A stretch of 64,000 nt of DNA, taken from positions 248,001 through 312,000 of the forward strand of contig CANRNJ010000002.1 in NCBI GenBank assembly GCA_947631955.1, written 5' to 3'. The notes beneath the pieces were generated by a model, which made no database searches, was not told the DNA's origin, and saw only the letters and a program-made list of their open reading frames with translations. Source of the DNA: an uncultured Lachnospiraceae bacterium. GTDB lineage: Bacteria; Bacillota; Clostridia; Lachnospirales; Lachnospiraceae. The position numbers and the translations under genes were made by a program. Positions 9,360 to 16,878 of the stretch are shown here, one piece after another; the stretch's first letter is position 1, and the number at the start of each line of letters is the position of its first letter.

Positions 9360-9387
9360 TTGACATTTTATTCTAAAGGTATATAAT
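9360..9387 (+). promoter_or_regulatory. near-consensus promoter of the Mrp operon
   Basis: TTGACA (9360-9365) and TATAAT (9382-9387) with a 16-bp spacer. Transcription should start near 9394, about 50 nt before the first Mrp gene. The -35 box is 21 bp from the -35 box of the divergent minus-strand promoter, so one regulator could affect both. Confidence 0.8.
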
Positions 9388-9446
9388 TGCATCGTTTAAT
9401 ATATTACACATTTTAATAAGAAGAAACTTTTCGGAGGAATGCCGGT

Positions 9447-9911
9447 ATGTTTGTGGTTTTTTTCCTGATATGGATCATTTTTAACGGACAGTTCACAATC
9501 GAGATCGCTTTATTCGGGCTTGTGATCGCGGGCGCCATGTATCTGTTCCTGTGCAGATTCTTAGGTTACAGCCCCCGCAAGGACCTTGTTTTGTGCAAAC
9601 GGTTTTTTCTGGTCATCCACTATATATTCGTTCTGCTAAAGGAGATCCTCAAAGCAAACGGCGCCGTTTTTAAAATGATCTATACGGAAAAATACCAGTA
9701 TGAGCCCGCAGTCGTTCATTTTACGGCGCCTCTCCATTCTACTTTCGCAAGAGTCCTCCTCGCCGACTCCATCACGCTGACGCCGGGCACCATCACCGTC
9801 AGCCTGAAGGACAATGAATATGTGGTGCACTGTCTGGACAGGGAACTGGCTCAGGGGATCGACTCCTCCATTTTTGTAAAACTTCTGCAGAAGATCGAGA
9901 ATGTAAAATAA
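9447..9911 (+). CDS. mrpE: Mrp antiporter subunit E (MnhE)
   Basis: 154 residues, with two hydrophobic segments in the first 60 or so residues and a cytoplasmic C-terminal domain. LADSITLTPGTITVSL is the signature of the MnhE/MrpE family. First gene of the operon, with GGAGG 8-13 bases ahead of the ATG. MrpE is a small membrane subunit needed for assembly or activity of the hetero-oligomeric Na+(K+)/H+ antiporter. Confidence 0.9.
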   Translation: MFVVFFLIWIIFNGQFTIEIALFGLVIAGAMYLFLCRFLGYSPRKDLVLCKRFFLVIHYIFVLLKEILKANGAVFKMIYTEKYQYEPAVVHFTAPLHSTFARVLLADSITLTPGTITVSLKDNEYVVHCLDRELAQGIDSSIFVKLLQKIENVK

Positions 9912-9932
9912 CAGCTAAAAGGACGGATCACT

Positions 9933-10265
9933 ATGATATACCATTCAATTTATATTACAGTTTTGATCATATTGGCAGTTATGATCTTCGCCTGCCTGAT
10001 ACGCGCCATCAAAGGGCCCCGGATAGCGGACCGTCTTGTGGCTGTAAACATGATCGGCACTATGGTCATGGTCATGATTGCCGTGTTGGCGCTGATGCTG
10101 AACGAAGGGTATCTGGTGGATGTATGTCTTGTCTATGCCATGATCAGTTTCCTTGCGGTCGTCATTCTCTCCAAGGTATACATCGGTATCTATGAAGAAA
10201 ACCGCCATTCGGCCGACAGCGACGAAAAAGAAGACAAAGGAGGTATGTCCGATGGGAACTTTTGA
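9933..10265 (+). CDS. mrpF: Mrp antiporter subunit F (MnhF)
   Basis: 110 residues with three transmembrane segments. The RAIKGPRIADRLVAVNMIGT stretch is the conserved MrpF loop between TM1 and TM2. The charged C-terminus overlaps the start of mrpG by 14 bp, indicating translational coupling. Small structural subunit of the antiporter complex. Confidence 0.9.
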   Translation: MIYHSIYITVLIILAVMIFACLIRAIKGPRIADRLVAVNMIGTMVMVMIAVLALMLNEGYLVDVCLVYAMISFLAVVILSKVYIGIYEENRHSADSDEKEDKGGMSDGNF

Positions 10266-10692
10266 CTGGATCAGACTGATCTTGGGATGCATTTTCCTGA
10301 TCATTGGACTTGTGATCTTTTTTACGGAACTGTTCGGCGTCTTTCACTTTCATTATGTGCTGAACAGGATGCACGCCGCGGCGATGGGCGACACGCTTGG
10401 TATCGCGTCCTGCCTGATCGGTCTTATCATTTTTTCCGGATTTAATTTTACATCCCTGAAACTGCTGCTGATCATCATATTCCTGTGGTTTGCATCCCCC
10501 GTGTCTTCCCATGTGCTGGCAAGGCTCGAAGTGGCTACCAATGAGAATCTGGAATCTTACTGCAGAATATATACGGATCTCCAAACGCTGGAGGATGATG
10601 TCATAAATCAGCCCCAGTCCGATAGTCTGACAGAGGCGGCATCTGGCGGGTCTGCCGCGGAGCAGGACACGAAAGGCGGTGCGTTATCATGA
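10252..10692 (+). CDS. mrpG: Mrp antiporter subunit G (MnhG)
   Basis: 146 residues with three predicted membrane helices. RMHAAAMGDTLGIASCLIGL is the MnhG/PhaG family motif. The start at 10252 has AGGAGG at 10239-10244; an upstream in-frame extension inside mrpF has no such site. The C-terminal 30-40 residues are polar and longer than in many MrpG proteins. The stop overlaps the next start (ATGA). Confidence 0.88.
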   Translation: MGTFDWIRLILGCIFLIIGLVIFFTELFGVFHFHYVLNRMHAAAMGDTLGIASCLIGLIIFSGFNFTSLKLLLIIIFLWFASPVSSHVLARLEVATNENLESYCRIYTDLQTLEDDVINQPQSDSLTEAASGGSAAEQDTKGGALS

Positions 10693-11000
10693 CGGTATTT
10701 CAGTATATTTTAATGGGATTCCTGATCGTGTGCACGATCTCCGTCAGTTTTTCCAAGAACCTGTTGAATTCCATACTGATCTATATGTCCTACAGTCTGG
10801 TAATGTCCATTCTGTGGGTATGTCTGGAATCCCCCGATCTTGCCATCACGGAAGCGGCGGTCGGAGCGGGCGTGACCAGCGTTCTGTTTTTTGCGACGCT
10901 GAAAAAGATTCAGGCGATCCGCATCGAGCATGACCAGAAAGCAAACAGCGGCGGTCAGCAGACAGCCGGACAGACAGAGGAGGCGGTGCGTCATGAGTAG
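10689..11000 (+). CDS. DUF4040/MbhD-like subunit (equivalent to the MrpA C-terminal region)
   Basis: 103 residues with three hydrophobic helices. The SPDLAITEAAVGAGVTSVLFF motif type is the conserved core of the MbhD/DUF4040 domain, which in classical Mrp systems is fused to the C-terminus of MrpA. Here it is a free-standing subunit, as in membrane-bound hydrogenase (Mbh/Mbx) modules. ATGA overlap with mrpG upstream and 8-bp overlap with the next gene. Confidence 0.82.
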   Translation: MTVFQYILMGFLIVCTISVSFSKNLLNSILIYMSYSLVMSILWVCLESPDLAITEAAVGAGVTSVLFFATLKKIQAIRIEHDQKANSGGQQTAGQTEEAVRHE

Positions 11001-11955
11001 ATTAAGACCGAGAGAAGAATATGAAAAGACCTTTGCCTTCCGTTTCTTTCGCTGGCTGTCGGGCGGAAAAGACCCCTATGTGGGCGAAGTGGAGATGCGC
11101 GCGCAGAAGGAGACCGTGATCCCGGAGGAAACGATCCTTGAACGTATGCGCGAATCGGAGATGATCCGCGACAAAGTCTACGATGAGGAACAGAACAAAG
11201 CGGCGCGGATATTCCATCGGATCTATGTGGCCGCCGCCATCCTGTTCTGCATCATACTGGTGAGCGTGCTGTTAGTCACGGTATCCTGTCTTCCGCCTAC
11301 CGGCAGCGCGGATAACCCTGACAACAACATCGTTTCCGAGCGCTACATCGAATCCGGTCTTCAGGAAACGGGCGCACTCAACATCGTATCCGGCATGATC
11401 CTGACCTACAGGGCCTTCGATACATTCGGCGAAACAAACGTACTGTTTATCGCCACCTGCTGCGTTATGATCCTGCTGATGGTGGACGACGCCGTCTTAA
11501 AGAAGCAGGCAGTTATGAACGACCGTCGTTTTGAACCGAAAAACGATGCGATCTTACAGGGGACCGCCTTTGTTCTCTGTCCGATCATATTTATATTCGG
11601 CATCTATATCATACTGAACGGGCATCTTTCACCGGGAGGCGGCTTCTCCGGCGGCGCCATTATGGGCGCGGGACTGATCCTCTACGTCGCCTCGTTCGGC
11701 TTTAAGAGAACGCAGCGTTTCTTTGACGAACATGTATACAAGATCGCCAAGATCACCGCGCTCTGCATGTACGGCCTGATCGGCACTTATTTCTATATGA
11801 CGGGTGCGAACGGCATAGAGAACCATATCCCGCTGGGAATACCGGGACATATATTGAGCAGCGGCATCATACTGCCGATCAACGTATGCGTAGGATTGGA
11901 AGTTGCCTGCACTATGTATGCGTTCTATGCATTATTCAGAAGAGGAGGGCTGTAG
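10993..11955 (+). CDS. mrpB: fused MbhE-like / MnhB (MrpB) subunit
   Basis: 320 residues. The N-terminal third has a charged cytoplasmic segment (about 1-75) and then a membrane helix and a TGALNIVSGMILTYRAFDTFGE segment, resembling the MbhE region of MrpA. The C-terminal half has the MnhB signature GHLSPGGGFSGGAIMGAG. Thus two units that are separate in hydrogenase modules are joined here. The ATG at 10993 follows GAGGAGG, and an in-frame extension to 10930 is unnecessary. Product is an integral membrane subunit of the antiporter. Confidence 0.85.
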   Translation: MSRLRPREEYEKTFAFRFFRWLSGGKDPYVGEVEMRAQKETVIPEETILERMRESEMIRDKVYDEEQNKAARIFHRIYVAAAILFCIILVSVLLVTVSCLPPTGSADNPDNNIVSERYIESGLQETGALNIVSGMILTYRAFDTFGETNVLFIATCCVMILLMVDDAVLKKQAVMNDRRFEPKNDAILQGTAFVLCPIIFIFGIYIILNGHLSPGGGFSGGAIMGAGLILYVASFGFKRTQRFFDEHVYKIAKITALCMYGLIGTYFYMTGANGIENHIPLGIPGHILSSGIILPINVCVGLEVACTMYAFYALFRRGGL

Positions 11956-11956
11956 G

Positions 11957-12331
11957 ATGGGCGCTAATCTTTTTACAAACTATGGCGAAGCGGTCGCCAT
12001 GATCCTGTTCGGGATCGGATTCGGAAATCTCCTGCTGCAGCCGAACCTTATCAAAAAGATCATCGGCCTTAACATCATGGATACGGCGATCTATCTCTTC
12101 CTTGCGGAAAAAGGATACATCGCGGGACGCGCAGCGCCTATCGTCACAAACGGCGTTCAGGATATGGAAGCCTACATCAATCCGATCCCCAGCGGACTGG
12201 TCCTGACAGGTATCGTTGTGTCCGTATCCGTTTCGGCGCTGATGCTGGCGCTTACCATTCGTCTGTACAGGCGTTATCACACACTGGATCTGGACGAGAT
12301 ATCGAAACAGTTAAAAAAGGAGGGTCTGTAA
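11957..12331 (+). CDS. mrpC: Mrp antiporter subunit C (NuoK/MnhC-like)
   Basis: 124 residues with three transmembrane helices. The GLNIMDTAIYLFLA segment contains the small-subunit motif shared with NuoK and MnhC, and LTGIVVSVSVSALMLALTIRLYRRY matches the conserved third helix. The ATG at 11957 has GAGGAGGG upstream. Its TAA overlaps the next ATG by one base. Confidence 0.9.
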   Translation: MGANLFTNYGEAVAMILFGIGFGNLLLQPNLIKKIIGLNIMDTAIYLFLAEKGYIAGRAAPIVTNGVQDMEAYINPIPSGLVLTGIVVSVSVSALMLALTIRLYRRYHTLDLDEISKQLKKEGL

Positions 12332-13824
12332 TGGAATTTGTACGGAACTTCCCATGTATATCCATTATGCTCTGCCTGTTTGCCGGTATCATCAGCTCCG
12401 GGCTGCGCGGAAAGACCGCCATGTGGATCAATGCGGCTCTGCTTTCCGTCGATACGGTATTGAGTGCGTTTACGCTGGTCTATACACTGGAACTTGGGAC
12501 TTCTTTCGTCTATGTGATGGGCAGATTCCCTGCTCCGTGGGGCAATGAGATCCGCGCCGGTGTACTGGAATCCCTTATGGCGCTCTTCTTCTGTATCATC
12601 ATGCTTCTGTCGCTCTTCGGCGGCAGACATAAACTGGTGGAGGAAGTCGAAGAGGGCAAGATATATCTTTACTATGTGCTGACGGACCTGCTCTTAAGCT
12701 CGCTGCTCGCACTGGTCTACACCAACGATATGTTCACGGCATATGTGTTTGTGGAGATCAACACCATTTCGGCATGCGGACTAATCATGATCCGTCAGAA
12801 CGGCCGTACCATCGAGGCCGCCGTCCGGTACATGATCATGAGCCTGCTGGGTTCCGGCCTGCTTCTTCTGGGTCTGTGTATGCTTTACGATCTGACCGGT
12901 CATCTGCTGATGAGCAACATGAAAGAGTCGGTTGCCCAGATCGTTGCCAACGGCCAGTATACGCTGCCTCTGATCGTTTCCATCGTGCTGATGTCGGTGG
13001 GCTTATGTATCAAGAGCGCGCTTTTTCCTTTTCACGCGTGGCTGCCTGACGCTTACGGCTATTCCACCGTATCCTCCGCGGCCATACTTTCATCGCTCGT
13101 GTCAAAAGGATATATCTTTTTGTTGATCAAGATCATCTACCGGGTCATCGGTTTTGATATATACCATGACACCCGTATCATAGATATCCTGTTCCTGTTC
13201 GGCCTGATGGGCATGATCTTCGGTTCCATAAGCGCCATCAAGGAAAATGACATACGCCGTATGATCGCCTTTTCCTCGGTCGCGCAGATCGGCTATATCT
13301 ATATGGGATTCGGCATGGGCACGCAGGCAGGTATGGTCGCCAGCATCTTCCATATACTGTCCCACGCCGCCACGAAATCGCTGCTGTTCATCGCAGCCAT
13401 CGGACTGACCGACGTATCCGGCGGAAGCCGTAAATTTATTGAGCTGACCGGTTCCGGCTATCGCAGCAGATGGGCGGGCGTCGCCTTTACGGTCGGCTCG
13501 CTCTCCATGGTAGGCGTACCGCTGTTTTCAGGCTTTATCAGCAAACTGCTCTTTTCACAGGCAGCGGTCCAAAACCATACGAAAATGCTGCCTGCCCTCA
13601 TTGTTCTGGGCATCAGCACGATCCTGAACGCGATCTACTTCATGAAGACGGTGATCCGCATATACACCCCTGTCGGGGAAACGGCATACCCCGTCATGAC
13701 TTTCCGGGATAAGCCCGTGTATGCCGCCGTTTTGGCCGCATTTATCGTCCTGAACATCATTCTTGGCATCAGCTCCCAGCCTGTAGTCGATATGATACAG
13801 CAGGGACTGGCCATGTTTTCCTAG
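12331..13824 (+). CDS. mrpD: NuoN/NuoM/MrpD-like proton-conducting antiporter subunit (first of four)
   Basis: 497 residues, about 14 transmembrane helices. The proton-path residues are visible: Glu in TM5 (AYVFVEINTISACG) and Lys in TM7 (CIKSALFPFHAWLPDAY), plus a further Lys in HAATKSLLF. Length and motifs fit MrpD. Overlaps mrpC by one base (TAATG). In the complex this subunit moves H+ or the coupled cation. Confidence 0.88.
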   Translation: MEFVRNFPCISIMLCLFAGIISSGLRGKTAMWINAALLSVDTVLSAFTLVYTLELGTSFVYVMGRFPAPWGNEIRAGVLESLMALFFCIIMLLSLFGGRHKLVEEVEEGKIYLYYVLTDLLLSSLLALVYTNDMFTAYVFVEINTISACGLIMIRQNGRTIEAAVRYMIMSLLGSGLLLLGLCMLYDLTGHLLMSNMKESVAQIVANGQYTLPLIVSIVLMSVGLCIKSALFPFHAWLPDAYGYSTVSSAAILSSLVSKGYIFLLIKIIYRVIGFDIYHDTRIIDILFLFGLMGMIFGSISAIKENDIRRMIAFSSVAQIGYIYMGFGMGTQAGMVASIFHILSHAATKSLLFIAAIGLTDVSGGSRKFIELTGSGYRSRWAGVAFTVGSLSMVGVPLFSGFISKLLFSQAAVQNHTKMLPALIVLGISTILNAIYFMKTVIRIYTPVGETAYPVMTFRDKPVYAAVLAAFIVLNIILGISSQPVVDMIQQGLAMFS

Positions 13825-13836
13825 GGAGGCAGCAGC

Positions 13837-15306
13837 ATGTATCTCATTCTTTTATCCATACTGATACCGATTCTGTCCGGCATCTTCCTGTTGGTCAGAA
13901 AAGAATTTTCGGACCGGAAACATCTGACCGCGGCGGCCGCCGTCGGATTTATCCTGACGGGCATACTGGTCATTGCCGCAATAACGACCGCGTACGGAAC
14001 CAGTTTTGAACTTTTTCACCTGACAAGGACTCTTCCGATCGTTTTTGCGGTGGACGATCTGAGCGTTTTGTTTTCGGCTCTGACATCGATCGTATTTCTC
14101 TGTGCGGGACTTTTTTCTTTTGAATACATGAAGCATGAAAACCGGGAAAAGCGCTATTACGGCTTTTATCTGATCGTATTCGGCGTCCTGAACGCACTGT
14201 GCTTTGCGGGAAACCTGATCACGTTTTATCTGTTCTTTGAGATGCTCACGCTGTCCTCGATGCCCCTTGTGCTGCACAACGAAAGTCATGAGGCGCTCAT
14301 GGCAGGGCTAAAATATCTGTTTTATTCCCTGTGCGGCGCGTACATGGCATTATTCGGCATTTATTTTATCTATCAGAACAGCGATACTTTAACGTTTACC
14401 CCCGGCGGCGTCCTGAACGGGACCGGACTTTCCCACACGGGACTCCTTCTTATCACAGCCTTCGTCATGATCATCGGTTTCGGCGTCAAAGCGGGTATGT
14501 TTCCCATGCACGCATGGCTCACCGCCGCGCATCCGGCTGCACCTGCGCCGGCATCTGCAGTCCTGTCCGCAGTCATCGTCAAGGCCGGTGTACTGGCCTT
14601 GATCCGGGTCGTTTACTACATTTTCGGCGTATCCTTTCTGCAGGGCACATGGGTACAGACAACATGGCTGATACTGACGCTCGTGACGATCTTTATGGGC
14701 TCGCTGCTCGCCTACAGAGAACCGGTCCTTAAGAAAAGACTTGCATACTCCACGATCAGCCAAGTTTCGTACATCCTGTTCGGACTGGCAGTCATGGGGA
14801 CGGAAGCCCTTACCGGCTCGCTCCTTCATGCAGCCGCCCACGGTCTGGTCAAAGCCGTCTTATTCCTCTGCGCCGGAGCCATCATATATACCACCGGCAA
14901 GACCCGTGTGGATGAACTCCGCGGCATCGGCAAGGAAATGCCGCTGACCATGTGGTGTTATACCATTGCGTCCCTTGGCCTGATCGGGATCCCTCCCACC
15001 GGCGGATTCATCAGTAAATGGTATCTGGCGGTCGGAAGCCTGTCGAACATGCTTCCCGTATTCCGTTGGCTTGGCCCCGTTATACTGCTCGTCAGCGCTC
15101 TGCTGACCGCAGGCTATCTGCTGCCGCTTACGATCCATGGATTTCTGCCCGGCGCAGATTATGAATACCAGAAACTTGTCAAGAAAGAACCTTCTTTTTA
15201 CATGACGCTTCCCATTTTGGTCATGACCGCCCTGTCGGTCTTGATGGGATCGTTCCCCACGCCGCTTGTGGATTGGGTGGCAAATGCCGTTCATGCAATG
15301 TTTTAA
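13837..15306 (+). CDS. NuoM/MrpD-like antiporter subunit (second of four)
   Basis: 489 residues, about 14 helices. TM5 glutamate in FYLFFEMLTLSSMPL, TM7 lysine in GFGVKAGMFPMHAWL, a second lysine in SAVIVKAGVLALIR, and lysine in HGLVKAVLFLCAGA. All charged residues of a functional proton half-channel are kept. Ribosome binding site GGGAGG at 13824-13829. Paralogous to the gene on either side; assignment as MrpD or MrpA is not possible from motifs alone. Confidence 0.87.
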   Translation: MYLILLSILIPILSGIFLLVRKEFSDRKHLTAAAAVGFILTGILVIAAITTAYGTSFELFHLTRTLPIVFAVDDLSVLFSALTSIVFLCAGLFSFEYMKHENREKRYYGFYLIVFGVLNALCFAGNLITFYLFFEMLTLSSMPLVLHNESHEALMAGLKYLFYSLCGAYMALFGIYFIYQNSDTLTFTPGGVLNGTGLSHTGLLLITAFVMIIGFGVKAGMFPMHAWLTAAHPAAPAPASAVLSAVIVKAGVLALIRVVYYIFGVSFLQGTWVQTTWLILTLVTIFMGSLLAYREPVLKKRLAYSTISQVSYILFGLAVMGTEALTGSLLHAAAHGLVKAVLFLCAGAIIYTTGKTRVDELRGIGKEMPLTMWCYTIASLGLIGIPPTGGFISKWYLAVGSLSNMLPVFRWLGPVILLVSALLTAGYLLPLTIHGFLPGADYEYQKLVKKEPSFYMTLPILVMTALSVLMGSFPTPLVDWVANAVHAMF

Positions 15307-15321
15307 AGGGAGGAAGGAGAT

Positions 15322-16782
15322 ATGATCATATCCGTTATTTTGATTCCTATTATAGCCGGGATACTTTCCGCCGCGCTTCCTTTTCAAAAGAAAAGCCAGC
15401 GCCAGATCTTTCTGGAATGTGCCGTTATCCTAAACAGCGTACTGGTGTGGCATCTGCTGCTCCACCACTCCGACAACACGTTCCTTCTGGCGCATTTCAC
15501 AGGGAATCTGTCCATTGCTTTTAAGGTGGACGGCCTCGGAATGGTTTTCGCCGGTCTGGTATCGGCGCTATGGCCTTTTGCGACCCTGTATGCGTTTGAA
15601 TATATGACTAAGGAAGAGCACGAAAATGTCTTTTTCCTGTTTTATACCATGACCTACGGCATAACGCTGGGTATCGCACTGGCAGCCAATCTGCTGACCA
15701 TGTACTTTTTCTATGAACTGCTGACACTGGTGACGGTTCCTCTCGTCATGCACACGCTGACGCGGGAGGCGATCCTGGCCAGCCGGAAATATCTGTATTA
15801 CTCGCTGGGCGGGGCCGCCTTCGCCTTTATCGGCCTGATCATGATCATCGTCTACGGATCTACGATCGACTTTGTATACGGCGGTATTCTGGACTACGGT
15901 AAGATCGGCGGCCGGACCAATATCCTGCTGCTGATCTATGTATTGGCTTTTATGGGCTTCGGCGTCAAAGCGGCCGTATGCCCGTTCAATTCATGGCTCC
16001 CGCAGGCCAGTGTGGCTCCTACGCCCGTCACGGCGCTCCTTCACGCCGTCGCCGTTGTCAAGTCCGGCGCTTTTGCGATCATCCGCCTGACTTACTACAG
16101 CTTCGGAACGGATTTTCTGCGCGGCACATGGGCGCAGGACGTGGTCATGCTCATCGTCATGTTCACCATCGTGTACGGATGCAGCCGTGCCGTCAAAGAA
16201 ACGCATTTTAAAAGAAGACTTGCTTATTCCACAATAAGCAATCTGTCCTATATCCTGTTCGGCGTCACCGTCATGACGCCCCTCGGACTGGTGGGGGCGC
16301 TGTCGCACCTGATCTTTCACGCGGTAATGAAGATCACCTCTTTCTTCTGCGCAGGCGCCGTCATTCACCAGACGGACAAAAACTATGTGCATGAACTGGA
16401 CGGCATGGGCCGTAAAATGCCCTGCATATTCGGAATCTTTACTGTGTCGGCCTTCGCACTGATGGGGGTTCCCGGCCTTGCCGGATTCATCAGCAAATGG
16501 AACCTTGCCGCTGCGGCGGTGGACAGCGGCAATCCGATCGCGTATTTCGGCATCGCGTGTCTGCTGATCTCCGCGCTCCTGACGGCCATCTATATGCTGA
16601 CCGTCGTGGTCCGGGCTTTCTTTCCAGGCAGAGATTTCGACTACCGCACGCTTGACGGCGTCAAAGATCCAAACTGGAAAATGCTTGTACCGCTGTTTGT
16701 ATTTACCTTTTTTATCATACTGTTCGGCATTTACTCAGGACCGCTTGTAGATTTCTTCTACAGCGTGGCGGCAGGTTTGTGA
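15322..16782 (+). CDS. NuoM/MrpD-like antiporter subunit (third of four)
   Basis: 486 residues. TM5 glutamate in MYFFYELLTLVTVPL, TM7 lysine in GFGVKAAVCPFNSWLPQAS, and HAVMKITSFFCAGA. In this paralogue the usual HAWL is replaced by NSWL and HPAAPAPASALLS by VAPTPVTALLH, so it is the most divergent of the four in the channel region. Start has GGGAGGAAGGAG. A 96-nt spacer follows before the last subunit gene. Confidence 0.86.
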   Translation: MIISVILIPIIAGILSAALPFQKKSQRQIFLECAVILNSVLVWHLLLHHSDNTFLLAHFTGNLSIAFKVDGLGMVFAGLVSALWPFATLYAFEYMTKEEHENVFFLFYTMTYGITLGIALAANLLTMYFFYELLTLVTVPLVMHTLTREAILASRKYLYYSLGGAAFAFIGLIMIIVYGSTIDFVYGGILDYGKIGGRTNILLLIYVLAFMGFGVKAAVCPFNSWLPQASVAPTPVTALLHAVAVVKSGAFAIIRLTYYSFGTDFLRGTWAQDVVMLIVMFTIVYGCSRAVKETHFKRRLAYSTISNLSYILFGVTVMTPLGLVGALSHLIFHAVMKITSFFCAGAVIHQTDKNYVHELDGMGRKMPCIFGIFTVSAFALMGVPGLAGFISKWNLAAAAVDSGNPIAYFGIACLLISALLTAIYMLTVVVRAFFPGRDFDYRTLDGVKDPNWKMLVPLFVFTFFIILFGIYSGPLVDFFYSVAAGL

Positions 16783-16878
16783 CCATGATGTCATTCCTGT
16801 CAGCAGCCGTTGCTCACTATGACTCTATCATTACCGTTTGATCGGATCTGGATCCGACCGGAAAGGCAGGCTTTACGC

